Below, piece by piece: positions 1-11,322 of a stretch of 64,000 bases of DNA. Position 1 is the first letter of the stretch. Each line of letters opens with the position of its first letter. The notes beneath the pieces were generated by a model. The model made no database searches. It was not told the origin of the DNA and saw only the letters and a program-made list of their open reading frames with translations. A program made the translations under genes and the position numbers. The stretch spans positions 2,030,372-2,094,371 of the forward strand of contig SCFE01000023.1 in assembly GCA_004352715.1 (NCBI GenBank). Direction: 5' to 3'. This DNA comes from Hofstenia miamia. Lineage: Eukaryota; Xenacoelomorpha; Acoela.

Positions 1-31
<31 letters not shown>
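1..31. repeat. (AT)n microsatellite at window edge
   Basis: Pure alternating TA run cut by the start of the window. The same microsatellite class recurs at about 14.6-14.8, 36.5, 36.85, 48.7, 57.5, 61.0-61.2 and 62.3-62.5 kb. Confidence 0.9.
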
Positions 32-33
<2 letters not shown>

Positions 34-1517
34 TCTTCGTGATTTTAGAAGGCAAACATTAATGAAAATGAACGAAAAGTCTATCGAAATTTAATGAAAG
101 AAATGTATGTAGTTACACAAAATGGAGTAGAATGAGAAATTTAAAACTTTATGAATGATTTTATCTATTTGAAGTATAATATAACAACAATGCGAATTCA
201 AATATGTTGAAGTTGACGCATCATTTTCTCTTAAATTGATAAAAAAAATTCAAATATTGCTATTCCATGATTTGAGTGGCAAAATGTAGATTAGGACCAA
301 AATCACAAGTGTGGATCCTTGAAGCTTTTGAGACAATTTCTGTTGTTTTGTAACACAACAATCATTGTAATCAGTATATTCTGAAAACGACTATTTTGGC
401 CCTACAAAGCGCGGAATTAAACGTTTGATGCTAAATTGTTAGAAACTACAAATTTTTATGTGATATTTTTAATAATACTTATAACGAAGATAAATCATTA
501 AATTCAGCTTGTCTTGTCAGGCCTGGATCGAACCTGGCCTAAATGATATGTACACCTGACCCGACTGTGCCAAAACAAACAAAACTATGTGTTTTCAGAT
601 AACTATCTAGCCAGTGATGGGAAAAATATAAGCTTTGATATACCTTCATTGTCATGCTGCAGAGCAGTTACATGAAACAGCATTCAATTGTTTAATGTAG
701 AAATTAATGTCAACGTTATTGATTAGCCCGTTTCCATTTCTTTGTGCAGCCCACATTAAAGTTCTTACATAATTGCATATATATATATATAATCAATGTA
801 AAGTTGTAAAAATATCAATTCCTGTATGTTACCTGTTGTAAATCATACTAGAATTTGTGTTTCACTCAGTTATTCTGCCACATCTCTATGCGAATCACAC
901 GTAGATATACACGATTCTTAACAAAAGTGGCACACAACAAACTGACTTTGATCGATCATTGAGAAAATTTTTAATTTCTTTATGAAGATAACGCGAAAAA
1001 AGTGGTTTATAGGGCCTCCTTTTAACCAGATTTATTTCTATTCTATTTCTAGAATAATCAATAAGTCTTCTAGGTTGTCTATTTAACATGATTTATTGCA
1101 CATTTTGTCTGCTAATATAAGATCCGTAATAATTGTCTTCCACCCAAACAAAGATACTAGTATGGTAAATAATTTCTGTTTTTTGATATACTCGTTCATA
1201 CTAGTACATTGATTAAAAATACTAAAACTGCCGAAAATCGCCGTAAATTTGCTGTTGAGGTTAAAGAGATCACATATCTCCATGTATTATTAACCCTGCA
1301 TTGATTCAAAATCATATTTAGAATTGTAGTCTATATAAAGTTCATTTTTGCAAGTGATCTTTTATAACAGAAAACACACCCTTGAGAGTTCTTGCCTGTA
1401 CATGGTAGTTATTGACAATGGCTAATTTTCCAGAAAAACGATAACAATTAGAATCAGAATTAGAATTTACTATAAATCTAAGAACAAAACGCTTAGATAA
1501 ATGGGAACTAAAAAGTT
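32..1517. other. AT-rich stretch with no gene recognised
   Basis: Short open frames occur on the minus strand (for example 895-1089 and 1083-1283), but they show no domain, no splice structure and no similarity I recognise. A short AT run lies at about 776-792. Confidence 0.5.
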
Positions 1518-1793
1518 TCATGAATTATACAGCAGTCGATTTGGAAATGCTCTTTTAAGCGAATCTGTCCTTATCTTAGGTAGATAATAGACAGATTTTT
1601 TAGCCCATGCACTTCGGCTGTTCGGCTCTCTTCGGGGTGGCAACAAGTCTAAAAGAAAATGATCGACATTAGAGTTCATTTGCCTGATGACCCTTTTGTC
1701 AGATTCTGTAACTATCTCCTCCAGACATCCCATTTTTCTAATATCCATTCTTTCAGCTCGTTTGAAAAATCGTACCATGCCTTTGCTTTCATC
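1518..1793 (-). pseudogene. LINE ORF2 C-terminal tail, fragment
   Basis: The minus-strand frame contains DHFLLDLLPPRRE followed by LPKIRTDSLKRAFPNRLLYN. This is the usual end of non-LTR retrotransposon ORF2 proteins: a 'LLP..R' motif, then 'PRIRTxRFKxSFFPR'. No reverse transcriptase core is attached, so it is a truncated dead copy. The start methionine at 1778 is not meaningful. The clade cannot be told from such a short tail. Confidence 0.5.
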
Positions 1794-3454
1794 CTTAAGT
1801 TAAAAAATAAAAAACATTGAAAAATTCAGCGTGTTAAAAGGCAAATTAAAATTTACCTTAAATCATGTAAATCATGGCTAGGATATAAATTTTACAATTA
1901 TGATTACTCAACAACCAGTACTTGAAATCTCTCATTAGTAATTTTTCAATAGCCTGGTAGATTTATTGTATAGTTATTCAGTTATTCAGATAAAATACCA
2001 GTTATTAATTGTCAATATTTATCTGAATAAAGAATATCTTATGTTATCTTATCTTAAGTTGCAATTGTTATTGCGCAAAATTGCAGTTAGCATTAAGCTA
2101 AAATCTCATGTACAAAACGAATGATGTTAATTATGCAATCCTGACAATTTATTTGACATTCTTGAATATTGTAATAGAGTGCATCTCTTTGGTTATCATA
2201 AAAAATGATTATGTATAAATTATTTGTCTGTTAGAAGAAAAAACTTTGTCAAGAATTTATTTTAAGAGTATATGATTAAATATTTTCTTCACCCCTGTTT
2301 GTCGCTAGGATTTCTCAAAATGTATTGAATAAATGTATATGAAAAAAAAATCTACATTGGCATTGGCTTTACTTAGATCCCATTAAATTTGTAGACAGAT
2401 CAGGATTGCATTTTGGTTTTATCCAGAATAATTATGTTCATACTTTGCGGAAGTTTTTGCAGTCTCTGCTTGCTCATGATTAGTTTTAAATTCCATTAAG
2501 AAATTTTCTTTACGTTCTTCTAAACTACATTTCCATATACATTTGACTTAGCTAAAAGTGCTTCAAGAAAACAGGATCATTTTATCATCTCTTTCCTCTT
2601 ACTAAAAAAATATGTTTTTTATTTTAACATAATCCAGGTTAATTACATTATTATTTGTAAATATTACTTTTGTTTTTTTAATTTTGTTTGAATTACTTTT
2701 CTTGACGCTTTCAGAATTGCTGTCATTATTTTTTATTGTTGAAACAATTTCTGAATATAGACATTTCTTCTTTTTCTTCTTCTTCTTTTTCTTCTCCTTC
2801 TTTCTCCATATTGATTTTCTTAGGCAACAAGAAAACGGATTTTTGTAAGTAGTCATTAATATTCATCCATTTGTAGAAATATGTTTTGAAGTATTTTGAT
2901 AGAAGAAGTTTCTTATTTATAATCTAAAATGCAAAATACTTTGTTCTAATTGATTAATGTGAAATATTTCAAGAAACAGCTAAGACACCAAGTTGAATTT
3001 GTTCACAAAAAAGGATTAGAAAAAATTTTAACAGCTTCAATGTAAAGGAGGTGTCTTTTAGGTGAACAGTGAACACTCTTTACTCAAGGTTAATTCCAAA
3101 AAATAAAGATTACCTTAAAATCAAAATGTAGGGCACTGAATTATGAGATATAATAGTATTTTAGGCAACTGTGTAAATTTTTATAAAGTTCGAAGCAGGT
3201 AAATCCAAAAACCTTTGAATTCTTGTAGAATAGAAAGAATAGAATATCTTATAAAGAATTGCATATTGTCATAATTTATCACCTGAACAATAACTGCTAT
3301 TCAAAATTCTTGAGTTTATATATAAATTTAAAAAAGAAATGCATCATTTATTGATCATGTTTTGGTATGAAGCTGCATTTTCAAAAAGCTTCCCACTATA
3401 AAATTTACAAAATATTCATCAAATTACATTTTTTTATAATTTCTTTGAATTTAG
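1794..3454. other. Non-coding AT-rich stretch, possible retroposon tail
   Basis: No gene is recognised. At 2019-2060 the plus strand reads AATAAAGAATATCTTATG and then further ATCTTAT units, the style of 3' tail seen on LINE or SINE copies; a related tail closes the LINE fragment near 46.74 kb. The purine-rich run at 2765-2810 (minus strand) gives a meaningless polylysine frame. Confidence 0.4.
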
Positions 3455-3950
3455 TTTGTATTTATATTCATTTTTTTTGTTTAAGCTTGGTTCCTTTAAT
3501 TTTATATAAATTGATTCAATGATGCTTAGTTGAAAATTATCAATTGCCTTGGATAAAATTGTATATATAAATTTCATATCACAGTTTTTAAAATGATCAG
3601 AGATGGTCGAATGAATTTTGTGTTCTTTAATTCTTAATTGTAAATTTCAATCTTGATTTCTGTTTTTAGTCTTATTAGATCTCTTAGTTTATTGGTCTTA
3701 AGTATAAAGCCTATCTTTAAAAATGATGGAGTGATTCTTTTTAGATTTTCTGAAATTTAGTTGGTTGTATGCCTCGATATTCAATATTGAAGATGTAATT
3801 GTATAAATAATCACTTTGTTTTTTGTATTCTTGACTTTGTATTAAGTCTTCTAGTTTTTCTTTTATAATTCTATTTACTATATATGTTGGATATTCATTA
3901 CGCTTTAATATATCTTTGATCTTTATTATTGATTTATGAAGTTCTTCGTA
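3455..3950 (-). pseudogene. Penelope-like element remnant (RT end to GIY-YIG end)
   Basis: Reading the minus strand from about 3950 down to 3760 gives NEELHKSIIKIKDILKRNEY and then IVNRIIKEKLEDLIQSQEYK. This resembles the segment after the reverse transcriptase core of Penelope-like elements. At about 3620-3455 the frame ELRIKEHKIHSTISDHFKN followed by IIESIYIKLKEPSLNK matches the end of the GIY-YIG endonuclease domain, where the usual motif is 'R..EH....S...H'. The part between carries stops and frameshifts, so the copy is dead. The family is assigned from remembered motif style, not a search. Confidence 0.5.
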
Positions 3951-4004
3951 ATTATGCTATTACTACACTTGATGTGTCAATAATATTTCATTGGTGTTCT
4001 ACAT

Positions 4005-5399
4005 GTACATTATCTCGTGCAGTTCAAATTCAATAAATACTAAGGTATTCATTATTGAGTTAAATTTATTGGTACAGTTTTAATGACAGTATTTAAATAC
4101 TACCATACAACAAAAAATGAATATTTCGAGGTGTAGTATGAATATTTTTTCAAAAACACCATGATGATTAGACATGGAATGCCCATAATAAAAATAACTT
4201 AAAACTATAGAATGCATTAACTGAATTTACAGTTGGTAGGTAAATACCTAGATATTTACCAAATTGCTACAATTCAAATTGTCAATTCTTAGTAGTAGCT
4301 TAGGTGGATATTTCACCTAAAAATTGAAATTTTAGTTTTTAAATTATACTCTTATTCTCAAAAAACTCCAATTTTTACCAATCATTGTTACTTAAAACAG
4401 AATTATTTTGAAAATTATAAAATTATTGTTATAGAAAAAACTGAATAATGTCTTCCATAGTTATTATAAGCAGTAATGCAGTGCAAAATATATTCATTTT
4501 TAATTTTTTTCTTTTTGAACTGACAAACTTTGATCGTTAAAATTCACAAAAACGGTATTTCTGAATTTGATTTTGAAAAATACAAATAGAAATATACTTA
4601 AGCATTCCAAACCTATGCATTATACAACTATCATTCATTCTCAAACAAAAGTTTATATCAGGTAGATCATGGATAGGATTTAAATTTTATAATAACAACT
4701 ATACAATAAATCGAAATTAGTAAGCTATCCGTAGTCAGTGTTTTTTATTTTTTATTTCATTTTTGTTATTATTCATTTTTTTATTGTACATAATAGTTAA
4801 TGACGCTATTCTTTTGAAATATCAGTAAAATATTGTAAACAATTCAAATGAATATAGATTATCTTATTTTATCATATCTATTAGTAAGGTTGGGTCGGAC
4901 ACTTATTTCTAATGGTTCAATGACATAATATATTGATCAATGGCTTTAATAAAATATTTACTAAAGCATATATCAACGGCCTATTCTTAATTGAATCAAC
5001 CTAGGGAGCTGCTAGAACAGCGGCATAAGAGGGACACAGTTTTTTTGCTATCTTAACCCATTTGTGTTCAAGGTGTTAAACTAAAGTAATAATAGAGATA
5101 TTTGCCAATATGCCTTTAAGTTGTTTTTTAAGTAATTGTGTTCCCAATTTTCAGCTTAAAGTCGTATACATACACCACGTTTTTCGAAACACTATTAAAC
5201 TTCGCTTTTTCTACCACAGTTTTCTATTTTTTAGGGATATTGTCTGAAATTTCAATTTTTTAAAAAAATTACTGTCTCAAGACTTTTGCATATCTGTAGT
5301 CTTGAATAGCTGTCAAATATAATGTAGAAAATATTTTAAGTGTATTGAGAGATATATTGTTTTGGTATATCTGTGCAAACATAAATGTATTTACTCTAA
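4005..5399. other. No gene recognised
   Basis: AT-rich sequence with stops in all frames. The segment at about 4661-4720 resembles 1865-1925 (a 'TCATGGNTAGGAT.TAAATTTTA' core), so a dispersed repeat is present, but I cannot define its ends. Confidence 0.4.
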
Positions 5400-5965
5400 G
5401 TGAAACACCCAAAAAGTGAATCCCATTACATTTCCAAATGGCATTGGGAAGGAATATATCATTGACTTCTGCGATATATTAAAACATGGGCACATTGATT
5501 TTCTTTGTTGGACCAACATTTTGCACTTCTTTGTAGCTCAACACCCTTACAATTTGCAATCATGTTAACTACAATTGTGGATCCATAACATAGAAATTGA
5601 TTTTATTGAAAATCCTTCATAGCTACCGACCTCCTTTGTCTTCTTACTGATGGTAAATGGTGGGGTCACTTGACTAAATGGTCACCTCTAATTGTACCCA
5701 TCATTCCAATTTTGCAATCTTCTAGCTTTTTACATAATGCAATTGTTGAAAAATAATTATCACAACAATTTTAGAGGTTAGATCTAACGTTTCCCTGTAT
5801 TTATTCGGTTTTCCAAATTCACCCTAATAAATTAGATAAGCTTAATGGTACCCATTGCATAAACTATGGCACCATGCCTTACAGCCATATCCTATTGACT
5901 TTTTCTTATTGATTGCTTTAGACTGCCTTCATGTTTGAAAAAAAATAGTAGATCATTGATTCATC
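5400..5965 (-). pseudogene. piggyBac-type transposase remnant
   Basis: Minus-strand fragments in shifting frames read DNYFSTIALCKKLEDCKIG, then MMGTIRGDHLVK, then STIVVNMIANCKG and KCWSNKENQ. This order matches the piggyBac (DDE_Tnp_1_7) transposase: 'DNyFTS..L...L......GT.R.nR', then 'V.v.sN......v.RW.kKe'. Frameshifts and stop codons are frequent, so the gene is dead. No TTAA-flanked inverted repeats were found around it. This is a moderately confident family call from motif order alone. Confidence 0.55.
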
Positions 5966-7091
5966 ATTTCCAGAATTTAAATTTTGAGTAATCTTTTTTA
6001 AGAGTATCAATTTGGATGTAGATAGGACCAAATCTTGATGATCTATTTATATTACAAATACCTCAAAAGTTCTTCAAATGGGTGTTTTTTTTGTACCCAG
6101 GCTTTCCTGCCAATACAATCTCCGCCTTCGTAATTTTACATACTCAAAAAACCTAAAGGACTTCAATCCACTTCTTCGTAGCCTTCTCTATGAGATTGAA
6201 CTTGTCATTCTTATTGTGTTTTGTACTACTCAAAGTAAACTTTGTGATATCATATAAAATTTCACCATGAAAACTTTTCTATATTCATTATTCCCATTTA
6301 AGCTGTGATCATTTACTGTTGCTTTGATAGATGAATTTCGATGATCCTTGAGTTTTCTAGGAAACTTTCGATATATATCTGAGTAGATCATATTGGCTTA
6401 ATATTAGAGCATGTATAGAATTACGTTTCTCAGTAGTTAAACATGCTTTAATCGATTTGGCCATTTTCTAATAGTATGATTTAAATTAACGTGCCCTAAT
6501 AGAAATATGTTTACGCAAACCATATTGTGTCTTCGCATATTTGCTCATTAAATTGATTAAAAAGAATATTTTCAATTACTTACTGCTTAGAGAGATGATT
6601 GTATAATTTTAGGAGATTGTAATGGTGTTATATTGGACAATTTTAACTGATCTGGAAAAATAGAATGTCATATATATTCATTTAATGTGCAGTATATTAG
6701 TTCAGCTATTAAATCGCATGTGGGTTTTAAGAGTCAAGTTGGCATTAGAGATGGTCCATTGGATTTGTTGTTTAAACCTTGTATCAGAGCATAATTTGAT
6801 ATTTAGTTGCTAGGTGAAAAGAGAAAGAGGGTGCAGTTGTTTTAGTTATATTAAGACAAAAAGGTACACTCATACCGTTGTAGTTAACCCCCTAAAGATA
6901 GAAATTCACCAAGCAATACTAAAAGTCTTGAAACTCGTACAGATAGCCATAAAAAAGCTTTTAATGCACCAAAGTATTTCATAAATATCTTTCTGGATGT
7001 TTTTGGAGATCAATGAGTTTTAAATTTCAAAACAAAGATATGATACCCATTACAAAAGTTTATAAAATCATTAAACTTTTTGAATCATAAG
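5966..7091. other. No gene recognised
   Basis: AT-rich, with stops in all frames. It lies downstream of the coronin stop codon (gene on the minus strand). The part next to 7092 may include the 3' UTR, but I see no decisive poly(A) signal. Confidence 0.4.
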
Positions 7092-7311
7092 AGGAGCATA
7101 AAACAAAAATTTTTGTGAACTATATTTCTAATTAGACATTGTTTGGTATTTTCCAAAATTTATCAAGTGAATTTACAAATGTTTATCGAGACTATTCCTC
7201 ATCGGGTGCGGGTGCTAATTTTGATTTTAATTCTTCTATGGTGGCATCTTTCTCGGTAAGTTGCTCCCGAAGAGTTGCCAGTTCTTGTTCCAACGCGGTA
7301 ATTTTTTCTTT
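7092..7311. repeat. Exact second copy of the coronin last-exon region
   Basis: Positions 7092-7311 repeat 7333-7552 base for base as far as I can read, on either side of a 21-N gap. The copy carries the coronin coiled-coil exon (minus strand) up to the gap but lacks its splice acceptor. The identity and the gap between them indicate two overlapping contig ends that were not merged rather than a biological duplication. Confidence 0.9.
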
Positions 7312-7432
7312 NNNNNNNNNNNNNNNNNNNNNAGGAGCATAAAACAAAAATTTTTGTGAACTATATTTCTAATTAGACATTGTTTGGTATTTTCCAAAAT
7401 TTATCAAGTGAATTTACAAATGTTTATCGAGA

Positions 7433-7555
7433 CTATTCCTCATCGGGTGCGGGTGCTAATTTTGATTTTAATTCTTCTATGGTGGCATCTTTCTCGGTAA
7501 GTTGCTCCCGAAGAGTTGCCAGTTCTTGTTCCAACGCGGTAATTTTTTCTTTCAT
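7433..7555 (-). CDS. CORO1: Coronin, last exon (C-terminal coiled coil)
   Basis: A good acceptor (CTTATTAG) precedes 7555. The exon encodes 40 residues, starting MKEKITALEQELATLREQL and ending SKLAPAPDEE before a TAG stop. Leucine and isoleucine at heptad spacing make a coiled coil of about 32 residues, as expected for the oligomerising C terminus of short coronins. The exon starts in phase 0 and joins in frame to the exon ending at 11859. The intron between them (7556-11858) holds an antisense R2-type LINE. Its leading ATG is an internal methionine after splicing, not a start. The acidic-proline tail is not something I recognise from vertebrate coronins. Confidence 0.85.
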   Translation of the reverse strand: MKEKITALEQELATLREQLTEKDATIEELKSKLAPAPDEE

Positions 7556-7896
7556 CTAATAAGAGGTATGGTTAGGTGTTTTAATGTATAACTATATTCA
7601 ATATATTAGCAAATACTGCGATGCCTTTCTGCACTAAATATTATAAATTGAAAAATCATTTATAAGATACATTTCAAATGATTTATTTGCTACCAATAGA
7701 TTGCAAACGTATGTAGTTTGTACCATTAATTCGATATTAATAATAATTATAATAAGAGTTAAAAGCAATCCATTGCATTACACAATGTACAAAAACTAAA
7801 CTCTACAAACTAAATAAAATATAATATATATATAATGAGTGTGTGTTGTGATTATATAAAGTCTTGAAGCAACACTAATAACATTAGTAATAATAG
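7556..7896. other. Coronin last intron, part downstream of the LINE
   Basis: AT-rich intron sequence on the minus-strand gene, with no second gene visible. The LINE and its tRNA-like leader begin at about 7897. Confidence 0.6.
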
Positions 7897-8029
7897 TAAT
7901 GGGCCCCAGAGGCTAAGGGGTAGAAGGCTAGACTGGGACCGCGTGGACCCGGGTTCGAGCCCGACACCCGACCTTACCTTCAATGAAAGTGCAACAAAAA
8001 AAAGGCCCTCAGTCCCTGGCAGGCCTTAA
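7897..8029 (+). other. tRNA-like leader next to the R2-type LINE
   Basis: A GC-rich segment contains GGCTAAGGGGT (resembling a pol III A box) at about 7911 and GGGTTCGAGCCC (an almost perfect B box) at about 7949, roughly 40 bases apart. I cannot fold it into a full tRNA cloverleaf: the T arm is plausible and the anticodon arm is not. It could be the 5' end of the adjacent LINE, a tRNA-derived SINE next to it, or a decayed tRNA. A run of eight A follows at 7996. Confidence 0.4.
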
Positions 8030-11000
8030 ATGGTCAGAGGGTGCGAAGAATCTCCGGTCAACAGGCGGAATCCACAATCGGGAGTGTGGACTCGAGAAGT
8101 GGCAGTACAGGATCCCCACAGACCAATGGACAACGGCACAAGTAGACAGATGAGCAGAACAGGATATCATTGGAGTGTTGAGGAAAAAGCAAACCAGATG
8201 AGAGGGGTTATAGGAAGAGAATGTTGAAGAATGGAAAAAAGAAGAAACAGAATTAGAAGTTACAGAGCAGAGGCTTGCAGGTCAAGTTAGAAAGTTGAAG
8301 CTGGACGAGAATAAGGCAAAAAGAAGAGCTGAACAGACGAAGCAAAAAGAAAATGAGGAGGCAGATGTAGTAGTGGTAGAAGTGGGAAAAAAAGAAACCA
8401 CAGCTGTTGAAACAGAGGCAGCAATCAGGGAAAGGATGAAGAAAGAAATAGAAGACAAAAGTAGGTTGCCAGTACCAAGAGGCATTAAGAGAAGTAAGTT
8501 AACAGTAGAAACAACAAAGGTTAACAAAGTATTAGAAAGGATAGATGCTAAGAGTGTAACAGAGATAAACAGGTTAGTGTATGCAGGCGCATTGGAGGTG
8601 CTGAAGAATGTAGGCATGGACATGAAGAAGAAAAGAAAACAAGAAGATAAGGGAGACAGAAAGCCAGCATGGGAGAGAAGAATTGAGAATAAAGTGGCAA
8701 AGATTAGGCAGCAATTGGGAAGATCAGGACAAGTAAGGCGGTACAGGACAGGTGCAGGGTAGGTAAGGGCAATACTATAGAAACTGCAAGAGAAGAGCTT
8801 AANNNNNNNNNNNNNNNNNNNNNNNNNNNNNNNNNNNNNNNNNNNNNNNNNNNNNNNNNNNNNNNNNNNNNNNNNNNNNNNNNNNNNNNNNNNNNNNNNN
8901 NNNNNNNNNNNNNNNNNNNNNNNNNNNNNNNNNNNNNNNNNNNNNNNNNNNNNNNNNNNNNNNNNNNNNNNNNNNNNNNNNNNNNNNNNNNNNNNNNNNN
9001 NNNNNNNNNNNNNNNNNNNNNNNNNNNNNNNNNNNNNNNNNNNNNNNNNNNNNNNNNNNNNNNNNNNNNNNNNNNNNNNNNNNNNNNNNNNNTACTATAG
9101 AAACTGCAAGAGAAGAGCTTAAGCAGAGATTAGTTGCAGAAGCTGAGAAGGTGAGGACGCAGTAAGGTCCTGGGAGAATATATGGGGAAGTGCAGGACCA
9201 GAGATAGAGAGTGAGCAGATGCAGAAGGGGTTCAGACAAGAAGAAGAAGTAATCACAACGGCAAAGCTAAAGGAAGCTCTAAAGAAGATGAAGAACTGGA
9301 AGGCGCCAGGCAGAGATGAGGTACATGGGTATTGCCTGAAGAAGTTCACTAGTGTTCATGAGAGACTAGCAGTAGCATTGGAGGAGTGTGTGGTGAGTGG
9401 ATGCCCAGAGTGGATGGTAGTGGGAAGGACATTTCTGATACATAAGGACCCTAAGAACGGTAGTGAGGCAAGCAACTTCAGGCCAATAACATGTCTGCCA
9501 ACAACTTGGAAATTGCTAACTTCTGTGATTTCAAGTAGGCTGGCATGTTACTTAGAACAGAACAGGTTGATACCAGAGGATCAGAAGGGATGTAGGACAA
9601 AGACGAGAGGATGCAAAGCTCAGTAGTGGGGAATTGTAGAAGAAGGAAGACACACTTAGCAATGGCATGGATAGAATACAGGAAGGCGTATGACAGCATA
9701 TCACATAGGTGGGTATTGAAGACACTAGAGGCCAATGGAGTTTCACGGAAATGGGTTGAGTTTCTAGAGAGGGAGATAGGAAAGTGGTAAACTGAGATAG
9801 ACAGGCACAGGTTGAGGCTTAGGCGAGGCATATTCCAGGGAGACAACTTAGCACCACTACTGTTTGTAGTTAGCTTAATCCCCATCACAGAAAAGTTAAA
9901 GGAGACAGGTATAGGATATAAGCTGGAGTGTGCGACAGTGACAATGACCAGAGACAAGTGCACAGATGGAGATGGTTTGAGTACGAGCAGTGCGAATAAG
10001 ATTGAGGAAGTCAAAGAGGGGTATAAGTATTTAGGTGTGATAGAGAAAGATAGAACAGATCATGAGAAAATGAGGACGAGGTTAAGAAAAGAATACAAAA
10101 GGAGAGTAAGGAAGGTACTACAGAAGTTAGCATTGAATGGGCAGAACAGCCTAAAGGCAATTAATACGTGGGCGATACTAGTGTTGAGATATTCGGCAGG
10201 AATAGCTAGGTGGAACAAGAATGAACTGAGGGAATTAGACAAGGAGACTAGGAAGATACTAGCAGCAGAGAGGGCATTCAATCTAAATGGAGATGTAGAT
10301 AGGCTGTACATGGCAAGGCATAAGGAGGGAAAGGGCTGCTAAGTGTGGAGGAAACTGTAGAAGCAGGAGCATTAGGGCTAAAGGAATATGTAGAAGAGCA
10401 ACCTAGAGGGTCAATACTGGAGGTCACTAAGGAGTTAGGGAAGATAAGAACTGAGAGTGAAGGAAAGAAGGTATACCAGAGTAGGATGGAATCAGAGAGA
10501 CAAACAAGGTATAGGCAAAAGGCAATGCATGGAGAATACTGGAGGAACACAGAAATGTGTGACAGAGAAGAGAGCAACAAGTGGTTAAAGAAGGCAGGAC
10601 TGAAGAGAGAAACAGAAGCACTAATAATGGCAGCACAGGAGCAAGCAATAAGAACAAACTGGGTGAAAAACATATAGACAGAAGAGTAGAAGTAAGTGAT
10701 AAGTGTAGGCTATGTAAGAAAGTGGCGGAGACAGTAGATCATCTGATAGCAGGTTGTGAGAAGTTGGCACAGAATGAGTATAAGTTCAGGCATGACAAGT
10801 CGGGACAAATAGTACATTGGAGCTTGAGCAGGCCGCATGGGTTAGAAGCAGGAGGCAAGTGGTATGACCACAAGCAACAGAGAGTCATAGAGAATGATAA
10901 GGTTAAGATACTGTGGGACTTTAACATCCATGTCTAGCCTCCAGACATAGTAGTGGTAGTCAAAGAGAAAAGATTGGGAACAGTGATAGACATAGCAGTA

Positions 11001-11283
11001 CCAAAGGACATGAATGTAGAAAGCAAGGAGAAAGAGAATATAGACAAGTACAGGGAGTTGGCAGGAGAAATAGAAAGGCTGTGGAAATTGAAGAATGTTA
11101 AAGTAGTCCCGGTAGCAGTAGGAGAACTAGGAGCAGTAAGTAAGAAGCCTAAGAGATACTTGGAGGAGTTGGGAGTACCAAAGTGGGGAGGAGCAGTAGC
11201 ACAGAAGGCAGCATTTTTAGGAACAGCTATAGTCCACACTTCCTGGGAACTGGTGAGTTCCCCGAGCTGAGAGGGATACAGCA
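8030..11283 (+). mobile_element. R2-type LINE (restriction-like endonuclease class), decayed
   Basis: This is a plus-strand non-LTR retrotransposon split over several frames. In order: an N-terminal helical region (8227-8762, e.g. EWKKEETELEVTEQRLAGQV); reverse transcriptase start KNWKAPGRDEVHGYCLKKF (about 9293) and SNFRPITCLPTTWKLLT (about 9473); MAWIEYRKAYDSISHRW (about 9664, motif A); LRRGIFQGDNLAPLLFVVS (9818, motif B); the thumb KYLGVIEKD and AINTWAILVLRYSAGI (about 10027-10200); a CCHC knuckle CRLCKKVAETVDHLIAGC (about 10706-10757); and a PD-(D/E)XK-like endonuclease PDIVVVVKEK ... TVIDIAVPKD ... VKVVPVAVGELGAV (10940-11140). The catalytic FADD box of motif C is not found between motif B and the thumb, where the sequence looks deleted. 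The element is clearly more GC-rich than its surroundings and ends near an (AAT)n run at 11306. It is antisense within the last coronin intron. The order RT, knuckle, RLE is typical of R2-like clades; the exact clade is uncertain. Confidence 0.85.
8803..9092. other. Assembly gap (290 N) with repeated flanks
   Basis: The 30 bases before the gap (TACTATAGAAACTGCAAGAG and on to CTTAA) are repeated exactly after it at 9093-9122. The true gap is therefore probably absent or negative, and the LINE is continuous here. Confidence 0.9.
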
Positions 11284-11305
11284 TGAAGCTGTGAGAAGAA
11301 ATGGA

Positions 11306-11322
11306 AATAATAATAATAAGAG
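11306..11322. repeat. (AAT)n tail of the LINE
   Basis: The run AATAATAATAATAA immediately follows the endonuclease part of the R2-type LINE and probably marks its 3' end. Confidence 0.5.

Noticed and set aside
2602-2856. Lysine-rich minus-strand frame
   Set aside because: Caused by a CTT-rich microsatellite-like run; no conserved text around it.
7139-7342. Plus-strand serine-rich frame
   Set aside because: Antisense of the coronin coiled-coil exon and its duplicated contig end.
7897-7980. A functional tRNA gene
   Set aside because: B-box text is good, but the acceptor and anticodon stems do not pair; kept only as a tRNA-like leader.
8282-10927. Minus-strand serine- and leucine-rich frames opposite the R2-type LINE
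   Set aside because: Shadows of the plus-strand LINE coding sequence; no independent motif.
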